From NCBI GenBank assembly GCA_005281725.1, contig SSBO01000003.1:1851036-1915035 (forward strand): a DNA stretch of 64,000 nt, in the 5' to 3' direction. The stretch's first letter is position 1. Every line of letters begins with the position of its first letter. Positions 1-13,816 of this stretch are shown piece after piece. A program made the position numbers and the translations under genes. Below the pieces are notes generated by a model. It did not search any database and was not told the DNA's origin. It saw only the letters and a program-made list of their open reading frames with translations. This DNA is from Wuchereria bancrofti (Eukaryota; Nematoda; Chromadorea; Rhabditida; Onchocercidae).

Positions 1-1944
1 GTAAACTCTTTTTCTACCATAATTTCACTCATGGAATTTTTATATGGTACCGCAGCAATTGCTTCATAAAATTAGAAAAATGTTCACTAAAATGACCAAT
101 GACCAATGACCAGTATTGCTTTTAAATGTACAGAAGCACACATATTGCAGTCAGTAACAAATTTATGTTTCTTCGATATTTGACAATTTATTTATTGGTG
201 CCTTCACTATTTGTCTGGATTACTTATCTTGAAGTAACATACTTTTCCAATTGCCCTGATCACGGTGATTGAGTTTTTCTCTTCATTTTTCTACTTCTCA
301 AAGTTTAATTCAGTCTAAACTAAAATATTTAATTCAGACTTATCATAGAATCTTTGTCAAAACTTCTCATTTTCCAAAAAATTCAAAAAAAAAAAAAAAA
401 TGAAAAATACAGTTGCGAAAATTCGGCTAAAAACCATATAATGAGATCATTTAGTAGAAATTAAAGGAACGAACTTTTAAATACTAAGAAAATTAACATG
501 ACATCATATTTGAAGGAAGGAAAGTTTTGATGGTTAATTCTGAATATAGCTACACGTGCTAGTCCTAAGCTAGCATTTACTCATTTCATGTTTTGCAGTT
601 TAATTCTTAAACTGATAAAAATGTTTCCAATGTTCTAATGCATTTTTGCTCATGCTGGAAGTAAACAATAAACAAACTGGCTTATAAATAAAAATTACAT
701 CAAACAATTTAACAGAAATTAAAGGAACGTTATTTGTATATTATCTAATGGTACAGTGCTGAAATATTTTTTAATGTTAAATTTGACAAAAATAAAGTAA
801 TGGCTGATAGATCTTTTGAAAGGAAAAAAAAAATGAAATTGTTGTTATTTTCCTTCGCTCTGCAAAATTTATAGCAAAATAATGTACAAAAAAAAGTAAT
901 TCAAAGGTTAAAAAATTCCAAAATTCTGCTAATAACTTATACAATACATATTTACTTATTAAATTTTATACACATAAGTACTAGCATTACTTACTCAATT
1001 ATACTTGTTATCGTTACTTTACTTACTTTATCAATCATAACACGACTGAACCTCTAACCTTCTCGGAGACAATGGATAATGTTTCACTGATCAAACCACC
1101 TGGTTTGTAACTTCAATTCAAACCAATACACAAGTATTATCTGTGCATGTGCATTTAGCCTTATTGTAAATCTCTTTTTCTCTCGTAATCATTCGTATCA
1201 CTTATTCCCTCACTTTCTTGTAAAATCTCATCAATCTTTACTTCGTCTCAGTTTCACGTGCTATTTCTTCTTACCCGTTTTTTTTTTCATTAATCTTTAT
1301 TTTTCTTTAAAAATATATCTTAAAATCTCATCAATCTTTACTTCGTCTCAATTTCACGTGTTATTTCTTCTTACCCGTTTTTTTTTCATTAATCTTTATT
1401 TTTCTTTAAAAATATATCTTAAAATCTTATCAGTCTTTATTTTTCTCGATTTCGCATACTACTTTTCCTTCTATTCTAATAATATTAGCGGACTCAGTTT
1501 TTACAGTTTCTCTGCTTTTTCATAACAGTATGTAAATCCACTGCGCTTTCATAAATGGTAGGAATAAATGGCTTTACTAATTTAATCTGTTTTTTATTTT
1601 AGATTTAATACAAATTTTAAACTGTAAGACTTAGAAATTTCAACTTTATTCAGACATCCAAATGTTTACAATATATTTTACTTATGCTACATTATGTGAA
1701 TTTGATCAAGTAACCACTGAATTGCTATTTCTGTCAATTTATAATGACAATTCATGAAGTTCGAAAGTATATTATTGGATTGATCTGATATATCATAAAT
1801 TATTTTAAAAATTTAGTAAAAGAATGAAGTAGGTGAATGATGAGGAGAGCAGAAAGATGAACATTTAAATTTTCAGCTAAAAAATTGAAATGAACTATTC
1901 TGTCATCTCTTCTCAGCAGTTAACTAGCACTTTCATATTTTTAG
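1..1944. other. Intergenic region upstream of PUS3
   Basis: No coding exon is visible on either strand; open frames are short and AT-rich. It holds a tandem repeat of about 100 bases (1221-1470, listed separately) and two copies of a 15-base word near 459 and 716. The right end (about 1930-1944) is pyrimidine-rich and ends in TTTTTAG, a good splice acceptor 15 bases before the PUS3 ATG. The promoter of the downstream gene cluster probably lies here, but no core promoter element could be named. Confidence 0.5.
1221..1470. repeat. Tandem repeat, about 100-bp unit, 2.5 copies
   Basis: Two nearly identical units start with TAAAATCTCATCAATC at 1221 and 1321 (100 and 99 bases; they differ by a few substitutions and one T in a T-run). 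A third, more diverged partial unit starts at 1420 and fades near 1470. All units are pyrimidine-rich on the plus strand. No coding capacity is seen. Confidence 0.9.
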
Positions 1945-1959
1945 GTTGCAACTGACGAT

Positions 1960-4551
1960 ATGGATGAAGCAACAAACATCGGTTCTTTATCGAACAATAA
2001 AAAAGTGAAGAAAAAACGTGAATTTGATTTTTCGCGACATCCAAAACGACGGATTGCTCTAATGTTCATGTACTTTGGTTGGGAATATAATGGATTGGTT
2101 GAACAGCGAGAAATTGCTGGAACTGTAAGTTGTATTTCCTTTGTTGAAGTCATCATCGAAAAAATGATTACATTTGCGATGCTGCTAAACCAGTCGTCGC
2201 CTTATCTTAATGATTATCTTAATCTTGTGTGGAGTATCTTTAGTTAGTAAAGTAGATCCAAAAAACTTTATATGCCTTCATCCACTTTTTTTAATTCTTA
2301 CTTTTTAGTGTTTATTCTTAGCCGCGCATGATTAACCTTGCTGATTAATTTGCTTAGTATTAAAATAGACAAATCAAATCAAAGCTTCCAGATGAAATTG
2401 TGTCTATTTTCGATTTTCAGGAAATGTCATAGTAATATGTGAGAAGATTAAAATACTTAATTCATGTTTACAGGTTGAGGAAGAAATGAGGAAGGCTTTG
2501 ATAAAGACAAAGCTCGTCGAAAGTTGGGAAAACTGCAGTTGGAATCGAAGTGGTCGGACTGATAAGGGAGTATCTGCTTTTAAACAGGTTGCTTCTCTCA
2601 TTGTAAGGTTTGTTTTTGATATGTTAATTTTTTGATAGCAGAGGAAACCTACATACTAGTGCTTCAGCTTACAAATTATTTGATCCTTTATTTCAATAAC
2701 AAGTTTTTTTTTCTGATCTTGCCTTAATTCAAAAAAAAGATAAAATGATTTGTCATACGTTAATTTGCCTGTGTATTCTCTAGATTTAAGATCCAATGGA
2801 CCGGAAGGCGAAGATGTTTTCTGGCCTAATGTCGCTCATGCATCTTCTGAAACTGCTGTGAAAGGAGAGCTTCAGTACGTAAAAATGTTAAATAGTACAC
2901 TGCCAACTAATATTCGGGTATTAGCTTGGGCTCCAGTTCCTCGAAATTTCAGTGCCAGATATAATTGCACTCAGCGTACTTACACGTATGCTTTTCCAAG
3001 AAACAATTTTAATATTGAGGTTATTTTTTAAAAAACTTTCGAGCAATATAATTTTTGATTCGTATATTGATTCATTTAATTAGGTTAATTTCTCGAGTTA
3101 AAATCTTTGTTATTTTTCCTTGACTTAGTTACTTCTATTTTTTAAAACAATTGCGAAATTTCCAGATATATGTTTTTGAAATTTTTAGTGAGACTTAGAT
3201 TTTTTCTTATGTACAGTTTGTAGGCAATGCGGCAAGCTTGTCGACTTCTTGTTGGCGAACACGATTTTCGTAATTTCTGTCGCATCGACATGAACAAGAA
3301 ACGAGTAGAAATGAATTATATTCGCACCATCACCTATGCTGATATATCATTCATATCGTATGTTTTTAACGATCTTGGAATAAGAAAGAAACTATTTAAA
3401 GATTAGTGTGCAGAACATAAGACATATTCAGAGTTCATCTTATTCTTCTAGTTTTTCATTTTTGCATTAAGAGCAACAAATTTGGAAGTAAGAATTCTTT
3501 TTTAAGAAATAATTCAATGTCATCATCAAAACTAAGCAATGAGGCTACTCGTTATGAATTCCTACAACTTACTATCAAAGGAAAAGGTTTTCTTTGGCAT
3601 CAGATTCGTTGTATAATGGCTTTGCTTTGTGAAATTGGCCTCGGTAATGAAAAACCAAATGTAAGTCTTGGTATAATAATATTTTGAAAGCAGTAAAAAA
3701 GGAAACATTGATTTTTAATCAGTAATCATTTATGAAAATCTTATTTTGTGATGTTGGCTTTAAAAATGACCAGATGTAAGTGGTAATTAAATGCAAAAAT
3801 CAAACAATTATGCAACAATGTTATGCATGTTATTTTCTCAACTCTACTTGAAGATTATCACTGAACTTCTCGATATCAAACTTATACCGTCAAAACCAAT
3901 TTATGGATTAGCTCCGGCATTTCCGTTATGTTTATTTGATTGCTCATATGAAGGGACGGAGCTTCCTTGGAGATGGGATACTAATTCACTGAAATCTATC
4001 AGAAAACTTATCCTGAAAACTTGGGCTCATTACCAGTCTGTGTAGGTTTTCATTACAGTTATTTGTTTTATTTTCAATTTTTCATAAAACCTTCATTACC
4101 GTGGATAAATAAGTACAAGAAACATTATAAACCTTTCCTTGCACACTGTTTGTTATGTTTGACACCTGCAAGGAGTTGATAGTGCTGATATTATAACAAT
4201 AAACAGTGCAAGGACGATATAAATCGCTTCAGATCAATGATTGATTTTCTTTTATTTGCAAAGTTGAAAAAAAAACTGACATACTTTCGGGCGAAAACTG
4301 AGTGGAATAATTTCAGGTCAGCGACATTACAAATTATGGCTGAAAGCATCGGTTTACTTGCACCAGTGTTACAAAATGACTATAGCGGTGTAAATGACTA
4401 TCTCAGGCCGAATGGAACTTCTACCAAAACATATGTACCTATTAAAAAGCGGCCTACATGTGATGCTTTGGAATTGAAGCAAGAAAAAATTCGTACAAAA
4501 ATGTTAAAAATCATTGCTGATGGCTGCAGTAATAGTGATGTTATGTTATGA
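1960..4551 (+). CDS. PUS3: tRNA pseudouridine(38/39) synthase, PUS3/DEG1 family
   Basis: Isomerises uridine to pseudouridine at positions 38/39 of the tRNA anticodon stem-loop. Seven exons: 1960-2124, 2474-2607, 2791-3019, 3224-3357, 3507-3660, 3854-4041, 4317-4551, giving about 412 residues. A short Lys-rich N-terminus leads into a block like human PUS3 (FDF, then YFGWEYNG). The TruA-type catalytic motif SGRTDKGV follows with the nucleophile Asp near residue 85, then LPTNIRVLAWAPV with FSARYNC, then VGEHDFRNFC, and HQIRCIMALL near the end of the core. The start is the first ATG after the acceptor at 1943-1944. The acceptors before exons 5 and 6 (TTTAAG, CTTGAAG) are weak but keep frame and family alignment. 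The tail is shorter than in the human protein. First gene of the plus-strand cluster. Family assignment is firm; exact exon ends are inferred. Confidence 0.94.
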
Positions 4552-5201
4552 TACTAATAATTGTTATTTGTGGTAAGTATCCTTGTCTTTCACGATGCAT
4601 TGCTTAACCAACAAACATTAAATAGTGACGTTAATGTTATTATTGTTTTAACTGTTATTTTTTAGTAACTGTTATTTTTGTATGCTTTATATGATGCCAG
4701 CAACTGTTTATAGGCGGCACTGTTTTGGATTTTCAGTACACTTTCTTTTTAACAGATTTTAAATTATATGTGTTTAAATTATATATGTTTTAGTGTTGAA
4801 GTTTGCAATTTATCTATTCCAACTTTTCATTACTAAACGTGCTTCGGTATCACACATAGAAGTTTAGAGTTAAAATTAACCTTCAATTTTGGAGAAAATT
4901 TTGTGTTTAAATTATATATGTCTTAATGTTGAAGTTTGCAAAAAAATTTCTTTTTTATTGTAGTTGACAATGTTTCCAGGGAGAATTCTTCTGCATCACG
5001 TTGTTTCATGAAAGTTTTTTTAATGCGTACAAATTATCTACGTTGATAAAATATATTGCAATTTCAAATTGCTTAGTAAAGTACGTTCCAGTCGTTGTCA
5101 TTTTATTAGTCAAATTTTGAAACTAAAAATTTTATGTTTAATTCTAACTTCGAATTATGTCATTTGTTTGCGTCGAATTTGTTTCATTCAATAAGTTGCA
5201 G
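4552..5201 (+). other. PUS3-FNTA intergenic spacer
   Basis: About 650 bases without a convincing exon. Two diverged copies of a TAAATTATATATGT-containing stretch with GTTGAAGTTTGCAA lie near 4780-4810 and 4908-4940, suggesting a small local duplication. It ends in the acceptor TAAGTTGCAG (AG at 5200-5201) that would carry the SL for FNTA. Confidence 0.45.
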
Positions 5202-5209
5202 CTGAACCA

Positions 5210-5218
5210 ATGTTATAA
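5210..5218 (+). promoter_or_regulatory. Two-codon upstream ORF in the FNTA leader
   Basis: After the predicted acceptor at 5200-5201 the first ATG met by a scanning ribosome is at 5210 and reads ATG TTA TAA. The FNTA ATG follows at 5229, 10 bases after the uORF stop and in a different frame. It matters only if 5202 is the true 5' end of the processed message; no other AG lies between 5201 and 5229. Confidence 0.4.
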
Positions 5219-5228
5219 TTCTGGAATT

Positions 5229-8048
5229 ATGGACAAACTTGAGGTATGTAGAAATTTACTTTTAAAAATGGGCATGTCACTGATGATATACTTATGGTTT
5301 TCGAAATTTACCATAACATCTCTCCATTTCATGGTAGAGTTTTGTGTGTCTCAATTGATTAATATTACTTGATCACAAAATTTAACTTCAAAATTCCTTA
5401 TTAGTATATTGAATGCTATCAGGCTGAAATCGTGTATACAGCATTTGTAAATTAAAGTTTCAACTAAGATTGACTTTTTCACAATTTCTTCATTAAGCAG
5501 TAAAAAATGGTCCCGAATTTCAGCGATATCGAGATGATCCAGAGTGGGATGATGTTCACCCTATACCACTCACAGATGATGAACAAGCAGCTGTTCGGAT
5601 TGAAACTAGTGATGCTTTTAATGATGCATTTATGTATCTGCGAGCTGTTGTACTCAGCAATGAAATGTCAGAACGCGCGTTTAAATTAACTATTAAGTGA
5701 GTTTAATTTGTTATTGCATACAGTAAGTTGCAGTTATTTATTGCTTGGTATCGTAGAGATTTTTGTGTTGTTCTCCATGTAATGGAAAATAGACACCAAG
5801 TTACAACTTTTTGTCTTTACATATCATTAAAATGAAATTTCTCTTTCATTCATTTAGCATCTGTAATGATATATTGGACTACTCAGAAGCTCTCACACAG
5901 AAGTAGCAAATTTATTTGAATAACAAATCCATATTTAAATATTAAAATTTTTGCTATCGGTTTGTTGAAATTTACTTCAAATGATTTTGCAGATGTATTG
6001 ATTTGAACCCTGCCAACTATACTCTCTGGCAATATCGTCGTTCTCTTCTGAAAGCATTGAATAAAGATCTGAATGAGGAATTCAATTTCATAGCTGAAGT
6101 GATTGAAGAAAATCCTAAGAATTATCAAGGTTAGTGTTGCTCTCGAACATTTATATTTCTTGCTTCATAACATGATGTTTTGTCAAAGTCGCGGAACAGC
6201 TTGAAAAAAATGTGATATTTTTAATGTAATATAAAATGTAATATTTTTACTAATTGTTGTGGAATTTATTGACTACCAGATATTTTATTTTGCCGAACTC
6301 AAACTTGGGTAATTAAACCAACAAATCAACATTAAAAATTAATGCAAAATCAACATTGTAACAACGCGCAGCGAATAGATATAATATAATTGTCAAACAC
6401 TAAAATATTATCAAAGTACCCCCAAAAACAGAGAATGAAATAACGGTTAATGGGGAAGGTTGGTTAGTTTATATACAGAACTAAACTGACAACCGGAAAT
6501 CCGGTGGAAATCATTTCCATGAATGTAAAACAAAGATTGCTAACAAGATTAGTTTTTTTTTGTTGTGTGAGAAAAGATGAAGTAATTAGCATAATTTAGC
6601 ATAATGGCATAGATTAATTACAAATACAAAAATATTTGGTGATTGACTCATCACGCATCTGGCAAAAAATATTAGGATTTGAATGTAATTTAAATGTGTC
6701 GTTTTTACGACACTAATGTCGTCACAATTTTTGACTTCATATTGTTTCTGTTTATGGATAATTGATACTATTAAGTCTGGCATCATCGTCGAACACTAGT
6801 GGAATGGACAAATGATGCCAGTCGAGAGCTTGATTTCACTGCGCGAATGATTGAGGATGAAGCCAAAAACTACCATTCATGGCAGCATCGTCAATGGGTC
6901 GTTGAAAAATTCAAATTATTCAGTCAGCAAGAATTGGATTACAGCGCAGGACTTTTGATCGAAGACATGCGTAATAATTCAGCCTGGAACTACCGATATT
7001 TTATACTTCAAGGATTGGATACATTAAAGGTACTTTAAGTTAGAATTCTTGTGCAGAATTTTCAACCATCTTCTGATTTATTGATAGAAGCTGCCTAACT
7101 CTTATTATCATTAGACCCTCATTTAGTTGTTTTCGAGAAAAAAATCCATTTCATTGGATTTTACATTTCAAATGGTTCACTTCAATTGAATGTTGTTCTA
7201 ATCTTTTGTCTTGTTTTTAAGGATCCCACTGTTTTGAATCGGGAAATTTTAATGACTCAGTCTATGATCAGAAAAATTCCAAGTAATGAGAGTGCATGGA
7301 ATTTCTTGTCTGGAATATTACTGGATGTGCGTTTTTTTTTTAATCGGCATTTTAAAATTGGTTATTTGAATGCTAAGTTCTCAAGTATAATCACCATTTA
7401 TTTTAAAATTTAACTTACCGTTACTTTGAGAATTGTTCCAATCTTTATTTTTTTTTTAAACTGCTTTAATAAATTAAATGTGCTCTTCATTAACACTTTC
7501 GATTAATATTTATCATTATGAGCTTAACTCTGACGAGATTTTTCAAAACATAAGTGTTAGTGGTTGCTAATGAAAACAGAAATATATCTGATATATATTT
7601 CTGCAAATAAAAAATCTTGAAATGTTACATATTAGCCATCCTAATTTATAATGATTTAAAATTTCAGAAAGGAATTTCTTCTCGAGCGGATGTAATGCAA
7701 TTTTGCCTTGAACTAAGCGAACAGAAACGTGTGCCACTTTGTCTTAGTTTCATGGTGGATATACTGATAGAAAGGATTGAGAAGAAAGTGGAAGTTAAAG
7801 TAAATTTCTACTTGGTTTTGTTCTTTCCTGAATAGATATAACATTCCGGAAGAGATATAGCATCTAAATCATGGCACAAGTCATTGTTAAATGTTTTGAG
7901 TGAATTTGAAAATAAAGATTTTTAATTTCAGGAGAGTGCTGCACAAGCAATGCAAGTACTCCAACAATTGAAAGAGCTGGATCCGATACGAAAAAATTAT
8001 TGGATTTATAATGAGAAACTTGTCAATAATCTTATCGAAGCAAATTAA
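5229..8048 (+). CDS. FNTA: Protein farnesyl/geranylgeranyltransferase type-1 alpha subunit
   Basis: Shared alpha subunit of farnesyltransferase and geranylgeranyltransferase I, which attach isoprenoids to CaaX cysteines of small GTPases; it pairs with a separate beta subunit that binds the zinc. Seven exons: 5229-5243, 5524-5696, 5993-6129, 6776-7029, 7222-7326, 7668-7799, 7932-8048, about 310 residues. The start of the core, [16 protein letters not shown], matches the human YRDRAEW region. PFTA helical repeats follow, each with an Asn/Trp signature: [60 protein letters not shown]. The tail ends in [10 protein letters not shown]. It lacks the proline-rich N-terminal extension of mammals. The frame is open upstream from the acceptor at 5201 to the ATG, so an extra 5' exon cannot be excluded. 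Second gene of the cluster. Confidence 0.94.
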
Positions 8049-8874
8049 TTTTTTATACTTTTCTATATATATATTTTCCAATATTTCCTTGAATGAAACT
8101 TAAGCTTGTTTACTATAAAGCAAATCCTGTTGATTAATCCAATCTGTTGTTAAGCAGTTGGGAGATATTGTTTGAGATTAATGATTTGCTGTAAATCAGA
8201 TCTTATTCCTGAGCCAGAACAGTCTTTCATTTAATAGTGGTAAATGGATATATTTTAATCAATAATAGAGAAAATATTATTTAAAGATTTGAGAAAGGCA
8301 AAAACTTTTGTGTATTTACCGTAATGTAGAAATTTGCAGTTCGTTTTCAATCTACATAAAATCTGCTCATGAATATTTGCGAATTTTTTCGACAGAGCAT
8401 TGATTTTGTAATTGATAAAGTAGAAGAAATAGAATACCCTATTTTATGGTAATAAAAATTTTTTATATTGGTAATATCATGATAATATCTTATATTGGTA
8501 ATATCATTGTTTAGCGATGTATTTTAAATTTCTAGACTTCATGCACCTCATATGTTTTGTCTTTAATTATATTTCTTCATTTCCTTCTGTCTCGATAAGA
8601 AAATTCAATAAGAAATCATTTTGTCCTAAAAAGTTAAATGGTTTTTCAAGCATTAAGGTTGGTACTTATGGATTGTAAATTTATTGCATAAATATTCCTC
8701 ATTCTTTGTGTTCTGCTTATTATGATGTTGTTCTCCTAACAGAATAATAGTATATATTGCACAGAATGGGAAGATCGCATTGCTTCAAATTTAATTTTAT
8801 TTGTTTCCCACTTCTCTTCTTCCAAAGTCAATAACTCATTCTCTCGTAATACTTTATCCCGATTCTCTTTTCAG
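8049..8874 (+). other. FNTA-RTRAF intergenic spacer
   Basis: About 825 bases with no exon seen. A short duplicated segment, TTATATTGGTAATATCAT, occurs at about 8462-8479 and 8491-8508. The spacer ends in CTCTTTTCAG (AG at 8873-8874), an excellent acceptor 15 bases before the RTRAF ATG, suggesting SL addition. Confidence 0.45.
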
Positions 8875-8889
8875 GATAATTTATTCATT

Positions 8890-11183
8890 ATGTCGCAGAA
8901 GAAATTGCTTCTACTTGGATATCCGACAAGTACGATCGACTATGAAAGTAATTTCTTTGTTTTTTTTTCGTAATTTTTATGCTAGTAATGAGAGTATTGC
9001 AAACATCTTCCGACAATATTTAGCAGGATTCTTTGGTATTTTGCAGATTTTGAGCAGTTACAAGAATTAGTGTTATTTCTGGAACACCAGCATATCAGAC
9101 TATATAAAATTGAGGATAGAGATGGGTTACAGTCATCAGATGTTGAAGTATGGAATAAATCTTACTCAAAGGTATTTTCATTTTTTAGGTTTAAGTTATT
9201 TACAAATTAAAACATTTGATTAAAATCTGATTATTTGGTTTGTTTTGTAGAAAGTCAACATAGTCCATATAAAGTAAAGAGCAGAGATGGTTACAGTCAT
9301 CATATATTGAATATGGAATAAATATTTATACCAAAATGATTATTGTTGTTAGTAGCTCTTTAATTGCTAATGCTAACATGTAATTGTTAAATGTCGTTCC
9401 TTTATTTATTTTTCTTTTTGCTAAATCCTGAGTTGTGAAGATGAAGTCTAGCATAACATTTCGTTCTGTGTCAAACTTTGCTATGTTGCATTGATAGAAC
9501 GTTCACTAAAGCAAATACTGCTAAATAAATTAAATCAGATGCCAAATCAAAATTGAAGTCTTATTCGCGATTCCATTTGGAAGTTTTAAAATAATTCTCT
9601 TGATCACTTGTAATTTTATCATTTTGCTCATTACAGTATTTGGCCGATTTGAAGTGTCCATTTTCCTCTGACAGAGTGCAAGAAGTAGTCGATTGGCTTC
9701 TTACTCGAGCGATAGATTCTTATTATCAACAAACTGGTAATCAGTATTTGCTTAGATAATATGATAACGACAATTCATTGTAATGTAGTTAACAATTGAA
9801 CTACTTTATTTATTTTATCCTGTTTCCGACGAAATACTTGACGATTAATTGGGATATCTTCCCTAATTTCCATTTTCTTTTATTCATGTTTTTTTTTTAG
9901 CTTTTTAGCACATTTTAATCGTAGGAAAATTGGCAGTTGCGTGGAACCGCGTTAAAAGACTTATATTTTTCATCTAATTTGCACCAGACTAACGAATTAC
10001 ACCATTTTAGTAATCAGATTATCGAGAGTTATGCAGTTTTTTCTAGTTATTAATTTAATGTATTCTGAATTTCTTGCAGCGGAAGGAAAGGACCTTACCG
10101 CAGATAAATATGAACAAAGGAAAGCTGAGAAAGAAAAACAACAAAAGACTAGCGATCCTCTCAGTGCTATCGACTGTAAGTTTCATATAATTTCACAACT
10201 TTTGGATCTTTTTCCAAACAGGATTAAAACACATATATACGTTTAGCTAAAGTTTCGTAAAATACCTTATTTTTCTGTGTACCTCCAAAAATCACAATTT
10301 GGTTAGTTATATTGCAGTGCTTTTATCTGTATTGTTATGATGTCATAATATCTTTCTTTTTTTTTTTAATTTCCATGTTTATTTTTTACTTATTATCACA
10401 AATAAAATTGCTTATTGTGACATCTGTTAAATTAGATATAACAAAAACATTTATTTGCTAGTTAATTTTTTTGAACCACACACTTTTTTTTTTTTAGTTT
10501 CTACAAAAGAAGCAAGGGAAGGTATCGAAGATCTCAGGATCACTTTGGGTATAACGACACATCCAGACCCTTTAGTTGTTCTCAGAGCTTGTTGTAAGGT
10601 TATGTTCTTTCCTGCCTTTTTAATAACTTTAATGAATACAGCAAAGATGAAACAAAATTTTGGAATAAATTTCTCTATTACAGTTTATTACGGACAATCT
10701 TTCTGATGGTGCAATCGAGGTAGCGAACAAAGAGACACGAAATCAGAAGGTAAGGTCCAAGATATAGTAAGGAGATAAAGCGATAACTCTCATTTTATCA
10801 ATTCGCTTACTAAACGACTGATTAACTAATCAGTTTATCAGATATTTAATCGCGTAAAAAAGTTATTCGCTTATTTAATTACTGCATTATTAGTAGTTTC
10901 ATAGTTTTCGAGTGCATTAATTAATAAACCAATTATTTAATTTTTGCATTATCTTTTTAATTTTGCTTTCTTTTCACAGAAAATAATGCCATTGAGCCGT
11001 TTTGATATGGGCATGATATCCAGTAAGAATGGTACCATTGATGCTGCCGTACGAGCTTTGCGCTTAATTCATCTAGAGAATTTGCGTGAAGTTCAAACAG
11101 AGATTAATGAAGCTATCGTTGCAGTTCAGGAATTAACAGCTGATCCAAAAACTGATAAAAGGCTTGGCAAAGTTGGATTTTAG
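8890..11183 (+). CDS. RTRAF: RTRAF / CGI-99 (C14orf166, hCLE) family protein
   Basis: The family is a subunit of the metazoan tRNA-splicing ligase complex (with RTCB, DDX1, FAM98B) and is also linked to RNA polymerase II and RNA transport. Seven exons: 8890-8947, 9047-9171, 9637-9736, 10080-10175, 10498-10598, 10684-10749, 10980-11183, about 249 residues (human 244). The N-terminus MSQKKLLLLGYP with TIDYEN parallels human MFRRKLTALDYHN. Next come VLFLEHQHIRLYKIEDR, YLADLKCPF, DWLL, a charged linker (KAEKEKQQK) and a highly conserved C-terminus with EINEAIVAVQ, ADPKTDKRLGKVGF. All seven exons join in phase. The acceptor at 8873-8874 sets the start. Third gene of the cluster. Intron 2 carries a degraded copy of part of exon 2 (listed separately). 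Confidence 0.94.
9264..9330 (+). pseudogene. Degraded copy of the 3' half of RTRAF exon 2 inside intron 2
   Basis: The intron stretch with GCAGAGATGG, TTACAGTCATCA and ATATGGAATAAATA lines up in order with the end of exon 2 at about 9101-9162, which has ATAGAGATGGG, TTACAGTCATCAGA and GTATGGAATAAATC. The copy has lost a G in the GGG run and has further substitutions and a shortened middle, so it is out of frame and meets a stop. It lies about 90 bases after the end of exon 2. No intact splice donor follows, so it is unlikely to be a used exon. Most simply a local partial exon duplication that has decayed. Confidence 0.7.
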
Positions 11184-12024
11184 TTCTGTATTGTCATCAT
11201 CTTCATTTTTCCCTGAATTGTAGTCCGGTTTTTTTAATTTGCACATACTCATGTTTAATTTTAAAGAAAATACCGGCTTTTTAAAATTTTGTAATATTTA
11301 TGTTTTATTCGGTTTTCTTTAATTTTCCACAGTAGAGTAAAATATTTTTAAAAGCCACAGTTTAAGGAATTGCTGTTTTTTGTGCTATTATGCCACATTT
11401 TGGTCATATTTGTTCATAATTTGTTTATTTTATTATTGCGCAGGAAATTTATTGTAATGAACCTTAAGGTTTTTTTGGATTTTTTACTGCTAATTCAGAC
11501 TTTGCATAATCATTATTTAATTGTCGATTGATTACTTCTTAAATATAGTATCATAAAGATTGTCTTTTATTTTAATTTAAAGTTTTGTAATCATTGCTAA
11601 GACTTTTTGTTTTAAATATATTCTTTTAAAATTTATTTAGGTTGCATTAGATGAGTGTTAAATTATGAAAACTTATCAATGACTGGATAGCTTTAAAGCT
11701 TTATTTTCTTTTCGAATGCCTTATTTTTTTCCGAATAATGTATAATATTCAATGCCTTTTTATTTCAAATTTTTCTTTAGTAATTTTTTGGGATGAGGAG
11801 TTTTGCTTATCGAACTATCATCAAGATAAATCATACTGTTCGAAATAGTATATTTTGTGTTTCTAAGGCGATATATTACCTCAGATGTCATGAAGCTGTG
11901 TTTCTTTTGTGTTCCTTTTGATGATGGCCTAGCTTTTTGCTCCCAACACCATTGACATAACTTCTGAGTGTTTCAGATTCGTTTTTGCTGGAACTATACT
12001 TCTGTTTTTAATCTTTTTGAGCAG
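11184..12024 (+). other. RTRAF-AK6 intergenic spacer
   Basis: About 840 AT-rich bases, T-rich on the plus strand, with no exon recognised. It ends in TTTTTGAGCAG (AG at 12023-12024), the presumed trans-splice acceptor 8 bases before the AK6 ATG. Confidence 0.45.
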
Positions 12025-12032
12025 TAATTGTG

Positions 12033-13816
<1,784 letters not shown>

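Noticed and set aside
2404..2601. Minus-strand open frame opposite PUS3 exon 2
   Set aside because: Antisense shadow of an exon with a firm family match.
2777..2790. PUS3 exon 3 starting at 2784 after CTCTAG
   Set aside because: No GT donor in exon 2 gives the needed phase; the 2607/2791 join is in phase and restores the conserved SL-x-x-RS pattern.
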